In this document: positions 59,275 through 64,000 of the stretch, piece by piece | Layout: each line of letters opens with the position of its first letter | How positions within the stretch are numbered: the stretch's first letter is position 1 | NCBI RefSeq assembly: GCF_005435165.1 | Contig: NZ_SGUC01000013.1 | Location: 23,292 to 87,291 of the forward strand | Direction: 5' to 3' | Source of the DNA: Halorubrum sp. GN11_10-6_MGM | GTDB lineage: Archaea; Halobacteriota; Halobacteria; Halobacteriales; Haloferacaceae | DNA length: 64,000 bases | Program-made: the position numbers and the translations under genes | The notes under the pieces: generated by a model | Databases searched by the model: none | The model's input: the letters and a program-made list of their open reading frames with translations, nothing else | What the model was told of the DNA's origin: nothing

Positions 59275-60621
59275 ATGGGCCTCTTCGACCGGCTGCGGGG
59301 GAGCGACACGCCGCGCGTGGCGTTCATCGGGATCGACGGCCTCTCGTACCGGCTCGTCGCCGACAACCCGGAGACGTTTCCGACGCTGTCGGCCATCGCG
59401 AACGACGGCGAGGGGGGACGGATAGACAGTATCGTCCCGGCGGAGTCGAGCGCGTGCTGGCCGAGCCTCACGACCGGGAAGAACCCCGGCGAGACGGGCG
59501 TGTACGGCTTTCAGGACCGAGAGGTCGGCTCCTACGACACGTACGTGCCGATGGGGCGCGACGTTCAGGCCCCTCGGGTCTGGGACCGCGCCACCGACGC
59601 CGGACTCGACGCGACCGTGCTGAACGTCCCCGTCACGTTCCCGCCACAGCGGACGGTCCAGCGGATGGTCTCGGGCTACCTCTCGCCCGACCTCGACGCC
59701 GCCGCGCACCCCGAGGAGCTCCGCGAGTACCTCACCGGTAGCGACTACCGGCTGTCGGTCAACGCGAAGCTCGGCCACAAGGCGGACAAGACGGCGTTCT
59801 TAGAACACGCCCGCGAGACTCTCGACGCCCGCGCCGCCGCCTTCGAGCGGTACGTCGAGCGCGACGACTGGGACCTCTTCGTCGGCGTCTTTACCGCCCC
59901 CGACCGCGTCAATCACTTCCTGTGGGGCGACTACGAGGACGGTGGCAGGTACCGCGAGGAGCTGCTCGCCTTCCACGCCGCGCTCGACGACCACGTCGGC
60001 GCGGTCCGCGAGGCGCTCCCGGACGACGTCACGCTCGTCGTCGGCTCGACCCACGGGTTCCGTCGGCTACGGCACGACGTCTACTGTAACGAGTGGCTCG
60101 AACGCGAGGGGTGGCTCTCCTACGAGGACGACGACCACGACTCGCTGTCGGACATCGGCGACGACGCCCGCGCGTACTCGCTCGTCCCCGGGCGCTTCTA
60201 CCTCAACGTGGAGGGCCGCGAGCCGAACGGCGTCGTCCCCGAGGAGGAGTACGAGGAGACGCGCGCGGAGCTTCGCGAGGCGCTGGAGTCGTGGACGGGT
60301 CCGGACGGGAACCCCGTCGTCGACCGAGTCGTCGACCGCGAGACCGTGTTCCGCGGCGACCACGCCGCCATCGCGCCGGACCTCGTCGCCGTCCCGAACG
60401 ACGGGTTCGACCTCAAGTCCGGGTTCCGCCCCCACGACGGGGTGTTCGACCCCGACGGGCCGCGGACCGGGATGCACGCCTTCGGCGACGCCGCGCTGTT
60501 CGTCGACCACCCCGACGCGACGGTCGAGGACGCCGACCTCCTCGACGTCGCGCCCACCCTCCTCCGACTGCTCGACATCGACTACGGCCGCACGGACTTC
60601 GACGGCGCCAGCCTCGTCTGA
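59275..60621 (+). CDS. Alkaline phosphatase-superfamily phosphodiesterase-like protein
   Basis: The 448-residue protein resembles type I phosphodiesterases/nucleotide pyrophosphatases. The first metal aspartate lies in VAFIGIDGLSYRLV, the nucleophile region in VPAESSACWPSLTTGKNPGE and an Asp/His pair in FTAPDRVNHFLWGDY. In the motif that normally reads SDHG the sequence is VVGSTHGFRRL: threonine replaces the metal-binding aspartate while histidine stays. A late histidine lies in TGMHAFGDAALFV. One metal site may be altered or lost. Haloarchaea have several such proteins, some near glycan genes; none are near here. Confidence 0.87.
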   Translation: MGLFDRLRGSDTPRVAFIGIDGLSYRLVADNPETFPTLSAIANDGEGGRIDSIVPAESSACWPSLTTGKNPGETGVYGFQDREVGSYDTYVPMGRDVQAPRVWDRATDAGLDATVLNVPVTFPPQRTVQRMVSGYLSPDLDAAAHPEELREYLTGSDYRLSVNAKLGHKADKTAFLEHARETLDARAAAFERYVERDDWDLFVGVFTAPDRVNHFLWGDYEDGGRYREELLAFHAALDDHVGAVREALPDDVTLVVGSTHGFRRLRHDVYCNEWLEREGWLSYEDDDHDSLSDIGDDARAYSLVPGRFYLNVEGREPNGVVPEEEYEETRAELREALESWTGPDGNPVVDRVVDRETVFRGDHAAIAPDLVAVPNDGFDLKSGFRPHDGVFDPDGPRTGMHAFGDAALFVDHPDATVEDADLLDVAPTLLRLLDIDYGRTDFDGASLV

Positions 60622-60667
60622 GCCTTCCGCGACCCCACGCACCCGGCGCCGTCTCCCTTTTCGCTCG

Positions 60668-60729
60668 GACGTCGACCCCCTCTCCTTCCCCCCAGACGTC
60701 GACTCCCTCTCCTTCCCGGGGCGTCGACC
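60668..60729. repeat. 27-bp tandem repeat after the phosphodiesterase gene
   Basis: GACGTCGACCCCCTCTCCTT at 60668 recurs as GACGTCGACTCCCTCTCCTT at 60695, with a partial third CGTCGACC at 60722. It lies 47 bases after the stop codon. Confidence 0.7.
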
Positions 60730-60761
60730 GCATTGAAGTGAGTCCGCCGCCACCGACCGAT

Positions 60762-61271
60762 ATGGAGCGCACCCCCGACGGGACGCCCGTCGGCGTCGAC
60801 GACCCGTACGCGGTCGCGGACGTCTGTGATCACCTCACGGACGACGGGCGCTGCCGCTTCGCGCTGACGCGGGCTGGCGACGCTCCCGAGTTCGCGGCGG
60901 CCCGCCGCACCGACGGCTACGACTGTCACGTCGGCGAAGACGGCGAGTGGCGCGCGTGCTCGCACTACCGCTCGACGACCGACGCGAAGACCTGCGTCCG
61001 GTGCGGAGTAGCGGACGTGCGACTGGCTCACGACGAGTCCCGCCCGCTCGTCGAGGAACACCACCTCTCGTACGGCGGCGACGACGCCCACGAGATCACG
61101 GTCGGGTTGTGTCGCTGGTGTCACGCCAAAGTCCACAATTCGATCGCTCGGATCGACGACGACGCGAATCCGGACCCCGAGGCGGTCGCGGAACGAGAGC
61201 GGCGCCGAGCGACGGAGCGCTCGGCGGGGGCGTTCGAACCCGCGAGCGAGCGGTACGACTCCGAGAAGTAG
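60762..61271 (+). CDS. HNH-like zinc protein, function unknown
   Basis: The 169-residue protein is cysteine- and histidine-rich. The N-terminal part has VADVCDHLTDDGRCRFAL and DGYDCHVGEDGEWRACSHY. The centre resembles an HNH nuclease: CVRCG knuckle, VEEHHLSYGGDDAHEITVGL (the first histidines) and CRWCHAKVHNS, the usual C-x-x-C-H ... H/N end. A structural zinc is likely; nuclease activity is possible. The C-terminal 40 residues are charged. Haloarchaeal homologues exist, but I cannot name a characterised one. It converges on the YIP1-like gene. Confidence 0.7.
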   Translation: MERTPDGTPVGVDDPYAVADVCDHLTDDGRCRFALTRAGDAPEFAAARRTDGYDCHVGEDGEWRACSHYRSTTDAKTCVRCGVADVRLAHDESRPLVEEHHLSYGGDDAHEITVGLCRWCHAKVHNSIARIDDDANPDPEAVAERERRRATERSAGAFEPASERYDSEK

Positions 61272-61281
61272 ATCGGTGGGC

Positions 61282-62049
61282 TCAGGCGTCCGGCGCCGGC
61301 CGGATCAGGTTCGCCAGCGCGACGAGCAGCCCGAGGAACCAGCCGAGCGGGACCGAGATGCCGATCCACATCAGGACGTAGCCGAGTCCGGGGAGCCCCC
61401 ACTGCTCGCCGAACGTCTCCAGGTCGAACGCGCCACGCAGCACCTCGTTTATTCCGCCCACCGCGAGGAACGTGTCGAGGATCCACCGCGCGAGGTCGTA
61501 GCTCGGGGGTAAGATTAGCTCCTCCAGCGTCGGCGTGACGAGCGCGGCGACGACCGGCGGTAAAAACAGCGCCGTCATCGCGAACGGGTACGCGAGCAGT
61601 ACGCTGACGAAGCGCCCGCCGATCTTCGAAAATCCGGCGGCGAGGGCCGCTGAGACGACCGCCACCGCGCTCGCGGCGCCCACCGCGATCACGGCGTCGA
61701 ACGGGAGCTGGAAGTGCGTGATCACGGTCAGCGCCCCCCAGACGACGGCCGCGACGACCACGGCGCCGGCGACGCCGATGCGCGTGACCGCCGAGTCGAG
61801 TTTTGCGGCGTAGTAGCGCGTGGCGAACCCGACGAGCAACAGGGGATACGCGACCGCGACGAGCGGCGCCCCCAACACGGCCCAGAGGTAGTACCCGACC
61901 GACTGGACGGACGTCTCGGGCTTCCACTTCCCCAAGACCGCGCTCGGATCGAGCTGTCGCGGGAAGACGATCTCCATCCAGGTCTCGTGGAGGCGGACCA
62001 CGTCCAAGAAGAGCGCTTCCACCAGCCCGGTTTGTCCTCGACGTTCCAT
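61282..62049 (-). CDS. YIP1-like membrane protein
   Basis: The 255-residue protein starts at ATG 62049 (MERRGQTGLVEALFLDVVRL), with an N-terminal amphipathic part and about five membrane helices after residue 55 (LWAVLGAPLVAVAYPLLLVG; AGAVVVAAVVWGALTVITHF). The layout and LEELILPPSYDLARWILDTF resemble the YIP1 family, whose archaeal members are uncharacterised. It is divergent from the DUF6517-type lipoprotein gene across a 113-base gap. Confidence 0.75.
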   Translation of the reverse strand: MERRGQTGLVEALFLDVVRLHETWMEIVFPRQLDPSAVLGKWKPETSVQSVGYYLWAVLGAPLVAVAYPLLLVGFATRYYAAKLDSAVTRIGVAGAVVVAAVVWGALTVITHFQLPFDAVIAVGAASAVAVVSAALAAGFSKIGGRFVSVLLAYPFAMTALFLPPVVAALVTPTLEELILPPSYDLARWILDTFLAVGGINEVLRGAFDLETFGEQWGLPGLGYVLMWIGISVPLGWFLGLLVALANLIRPAPDA

Positions 62050-62132
62050 TTGCCTCACGTCGCGCGCGCCCCGACGTGAACTTTGTGCCTTCGGCTGCGG
62101 GGTTCTCGCGACCGATAGCCGCGCCGATAGGC

Positions 62133-62137
62133 TTAAA
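62133..62137 (+). promoter_or_regulatory. TATA box for the lipoprotein gene
   Basis: TTAAA within GGCTTAAAGAAC lies 26-30 bases before the ATG at 62163. Confidence 0.5.
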
Positions 62138-62162
62138 GAACTGTGTAGACCTAGCGCAAGAC

Positions 62163-62828
62163 ATGAATCGACGTGGACTGCTCGCGGCGATCGCCGCGTC
62201 AACGTCCGTCGCAGTCGCGGGCTGCGCCGGCCAAGACGGGAGCTACGAGTTCGACGCGGACCCCGCACGTGTCTCCGAGAGCGCGTACGCCGACTCTGCC
62301 TACACCGGCGAGGAACCGGAGTCGTACACTATCGACCGGGAGTTCAACGTGACGGGCGTGAACGCGGAGGTGACGGCCACGACGTGGGTCGCTCGGTACG
62401 TCAACTCGGAGACGCAGTCGGCGCTGTTCGTGGCGAGTACGCCGAACGCGTCGGTCGCCGGACAGTCGGTCAACCCGCTCGTCAGAGTCGAGGGCGGAGC
62501 CCTCATCAGGCGGCTCCTCAACCAGATCAACCAGCAGGCGGCGGGCAGCGGCGGGAACGCCGATATCCAAGCGGACGATCTCGAAGCGCGGGGCGAGGAG
62601 ACGCGGACGATCCTCGGCGAGGAGTCCACCGTCTCGATCTTCGAGACGACGATCAGCGCCGACGCCGGCGGTGGGAACGAGAGTGGATCCGTCGAGGACA
62701 TTCCCGTCCTCCTCTATCTCGCGACCGTTCAGCACGACGACGACGTGATCGCCCTCGTCGGCGTCCACCCCGTACAGATCGACCAAGCCGATCAGCTGCT
62801 CTCGATGATGGAAGCGGTCGAACACTGA
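62163..62828 (+). CDS. Tat-exported lipoprotein, DUF6517-like
   Basis: The 221-residue protein has a Tat signal with lipobox (MNRRGLLAAIAASTSVAVAG followed by C21), so it is exported folded and lipid-anchored on the outside. The mature part is a compact alpha/beta domain (YTIDREFNVTGVNAEVTATT; VEDIPVLLYLATVQHDDDVI) with a QNINQQ-like polar middle. It resembles the haloarchaeal DUF6517 lipoproteins, whose role is unknown. Own TATA box. It is the last normal-composition gene before the AT-rich end. Confidence 0.82.
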   Translation: MNRRGLLAAIAASTSVAVAGCAGQDGSYEFDADPARVSESAYADSAYTGEEPESYTIDREFNVTGVNAEVTATTWVARYVNSETQSALFVASTPNASVAGQSVNPLVRVEGGALIRRLLNQINQQAAGSGGNADIQADDLEARGEETRTILGEESTVSIFETTISADAGGGNESGSVEDIPVLLYLATVQHDDDVIALVGVHPVQIDQADQLLSMMEAVEH

Positions 62829-63093
62829 CCCGGCTCAGCGAGTTCCTCCCACGTCGATCCGTTCGTTTTCCAATCTGTTCTTCAAACCGCGGCCGAATAT
62901 TCGCTTGCCAACCGCCGCAGTCATGCGATTATTTCTCTCAGCGGAAGCTTTCACGTTCGTAACACACTTATAAGCGATCGACCCGAGTGACAGATCCCGC
63001 GGTGTGACAAGAGGCGCTTCGTGGGGACTGCGTCGACGCTAGGCGTCGTGTCGCCCCGAGAGCGATCGCTCTGCCAGCCGTGGCCCGTTCGAT
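62829..63093. other. Transition region into AT-rich DNA
   Basis: This region contains AT-rich CTTATAAG (62967-62974), which looks like a TATA box, followed by sequence that could encode a decayed Tat leader (see 63008-63060). No intact gene is found. Composition begins to shift here. Confidence 0.4.
63008..63060 (+). pseudogene. Remnant of a Tat signal peptide
   Basis: In one frame the bases read KRRFVGTASTLGVVS, a textbook Tat leader core. No start codon fits that frame: a GTG lies one base out of frame at 63004, and a TGA stops the frame upstream. Downstream the frame runs without recognisable protein. The CTTATAAG box at 62967-62974 lies about 30 bases before the shifted GTG. Best read as the decapitated start of a lost exported protein. 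Confidence 0.35.
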
Positions 63094-64000
63094 ATGTTCC
63101 GGACGCGATTGCTCCGTTGGTTGTCAGTGGGTATCGCTCTCTGTTTCGTTATCGGTGCCGTTGTGGTATTAACAATCTCAGGAGCGCACACTGCCTCGGG
63201 AGAATTATGGGATGTTGAGCGCGCGAGTGATCTTGAGATTGGAACTGAACAACAACAGGTAATCGCCAACGTAGAAGTTCTTGATTCGACTGAGCGTGTT
63301 AAATTTCATGTTGGCAATCTTGTCAGTTCTGGAGCAAAGTTAGATCCTAACGCCACATCATATCAAATAGATGTTGACGAAAAACCGAATAGCTCAGAGG
63401 TATACATAAAAAACCCGAACAGCTCAAACGCAACCATTGTTATATCTGCTTCAGCTATTTCTAGCACTAGACCATTTGACCTTCACATCGACAATATAGA
63501 CACGACAAATGTTAGCCGGTACAATCGTGAGGGATCAAAAGTAAATCGAGCTATTACTTATACCGTTGAGCAGGGAGGAAACAAGGCAATTGTCGATTTC
63601 AGTGTGTCATATTCCGGTAATGTTGAATTTGAGCCAGATCCGTATGATGAATCGACACAATCAGTTTTCTACCAACACACCACTAACGACAGCCTGAGTG
63701 CGAATACCTCTGTGACAATTTGGAAAAAGAAAGACAATGGTGATATTGGTGAGAGGATCAAGACAGTAGAGGGAACAAACCAAAGCATATCTCTCAAAGA
63801 TACCGGTATTGATGGCAAAAATGAACTAATAATCGGTCTTCACTCTTCCATTGATAGGCACGGTCTAAATGCTACGCTCTTCTGTAGGAGATTGTTGATA
63901 CTGGCGAGCTGTCGCTGTCGTGTCGAAGAGGACAAGGACACCGCGTCAGCGGTGTCCGACACGGATGATTCCGCTAGATGTGTTTGGGTCGGAATCGGTC
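63094..64000 (+). CDS. AT-rich putative surface protein, open to the window edge and probably disrupted
   Basis: A frame opens at ATG 63094 (MFRTRLLRWLSVGIALCFVI) and stays open to the last base. The N-terminus is a basic-hydrophobic signal or membrane anchor (residues 1-32). The following 225 residues are beta-rich and full of Asn, Ser and Thr (KNPNSSNATIVISASAISST; NTSVTIWKKKDNGDIGERIK), suggesting a cell-surface domain with N-glycosylation sequons. Codon use is unlike the rest of the window, with many AAA, ATA and TTA codons, a sign of transfer. From about 63860 the composition becomes GC-rich and the translation turns into cysteine/arginine-rich nonsense, so an inserted element probably cut the gene there. 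Confidence 0.55.
   Translation, partial: MFRTRLLRWLSVGIALCFVIGAVVVLTISGAHTASGELWDVERASDLEIGTEQQQVIANVEVLDSTERVKFHVGNLVSSGAKLDPNATSYQIDVDEKPNSSEVYIKNPNSSNATIVISASAISSTRPFDLHIDNIDTTNVSRYNREGSKVNRAITYTVEQGGNKAIVDFSVSYSGNVEFEPDPYDESTQSVFYQHTTNDSLSANTSVTIWKKKDNGDIGERIKTVEGTNQSISLKDTGIDGKNELIIGLHSSIDRHGLNATLFCRRLLILASCRCRVEEDKDTASAVSDTDDSARCVWVGIG
63936..63957 (+). other. Hairpin before the putative transposase start
   Basis: GGACACCGC (63936-63944) and GCGGTGTCC (63949-63957) pair perfectly around the loop GTCA, ending seven bases before ATG 63965. Such hairpins near transposase starts can block translation from read-through transcripts. Confidence 0.55.
63965..64000 (+). CDS. Putative transposase, first 12 codons only
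   Basis: The frame from ATG 63965 reads MIPLDVFGSESV and is cut by the window edge. The residues are similar to my recollection of N-termini of haloarchaeal IS1595-like transposases, which then carry a zinc ribbon. With 12 codons the call depends on context: a composition break, an adjacent hairpin and an interrupted host gene. Confidence 0.35.
   Translation, partial: MIPLDVFGSESV

Larger units (their letters stand above)
63857..64000 (+). mobile_element. Left end of a probable insertion sequence
   Basis: Base composition jumps between 63850 and 63880, inside the AT-rich gene. The new DNA contains a nine-base-arm hairpin (63936-63957) and then an open frame from ATG 63965 reading MIPLDVFGSESV to the window end, resembling the start of haloarchaeal IS1595-like transposases. 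GGCACGGTC at 63857 is a candidate terminal repeat start, but the right end is outside the window, so the boundary is a guess. Confidence 0.45.

Noticed and set aside
1..64000. CRISPR arrays
   Set aside because: The tandem arrays found have no unique spacers between units and no cas genes are present.
1..64000. tRNA or rRNA genes
   Set aside because: I checked the intergenic gaps for cloverleaf-like pairs and TTCRA loops and saw none convincing; a tRNAscan run would be decisive.

Overview
The window is a stretch of haloarchaeal main chromosome, most likely Halorubrum or a close relative. Nearly all of it is very GC-rich with strongly GC-biased third codon positions. The predicted proteins are acidic. 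Many genes have an A/T-rich box 23-32 bases before the start codon, as expected for leaderless archaeal transcripts. Several families are archaeal or haloarchaeal: SRP19, Gar1, archaeosortase A, PINA-type ATPase, archaeal D-aminoacyl-tRNA deacylase, geranylgeranyl reductase and a full SRP (7S) RNA.

Layout. 1-3215: end of the complex I operon (nuoL end, nuoM, nuoN). 3357-12676: zinc ribbon protein, srp19-gar1, a GAF/PAS histidine kinase, alaS, an alpha/beta hydrolase lacking its nucleophile, a class I amidotransferase and a PIN-ATPase-KH protein. 12856-20324: citrate synthase, geranylgeranyl reductase, 2-oxoglutarate:ferredoxin oxidoreductase (korAB) and two oxidoreductases. 20413-28570: small hypotheticals, SRP RNA, two GNAT/ligase-region genes, an MBL protein, a glutamate-cysteine ligase-like protein and two copies of a structured repeat. 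28717-41562: cytidine deaminase, an Mrp carrier, an orphan Fe-S/NrfD membrane module, nucleoside phosphorylase, NDH-2, a regulator, arginase, a PHP protein, and an aminotransferase-thioesterase pair. 41616-50789: ileS, pyruvate:ferredoxin oxidoreductase (porAB) followed by an Lrp-type regulator, dph5 and two CBS proteins. 50833-62828: an MgtC/DUF4010-type protein, the ftsZ1-secE-spt5-artA block, dtdA, a CaCA exchanger, a PhzF protein, an alkaline-phosphatase-fold protein, an HNH-like protein, a YIP1-like protein and a Tat lipoprotein. 62829-64000: composition drops to AT-rich, with a gene that looks alien to its neighbours and the left end of a probable insertion sequence.

Functional links. 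Acetyl-CoA formation (porAB), citrate synthase and korAB place three ferredoxin/TCA steps in one region. Reduced carriers feed complex I and NDH-2. SRP19 and the SRP RNA, whose SRP19-binding helix 6 is visible, are both present. SecE, Spt5, FtsZ1 and ArtA sit together on one strand.

The most unusual observation is a repeat of about 290 bp. Two near-full copies and one deleted copy each begin 6-35 bases after a stop codon, on the same strand as the upstream gene. Their hairpins differ in sequence but keep base pairing, and the two near-full copies share paired GA/GA internal mismatches. This looks like a transcribed structured RNA element rather than a simple palindromic repeat.
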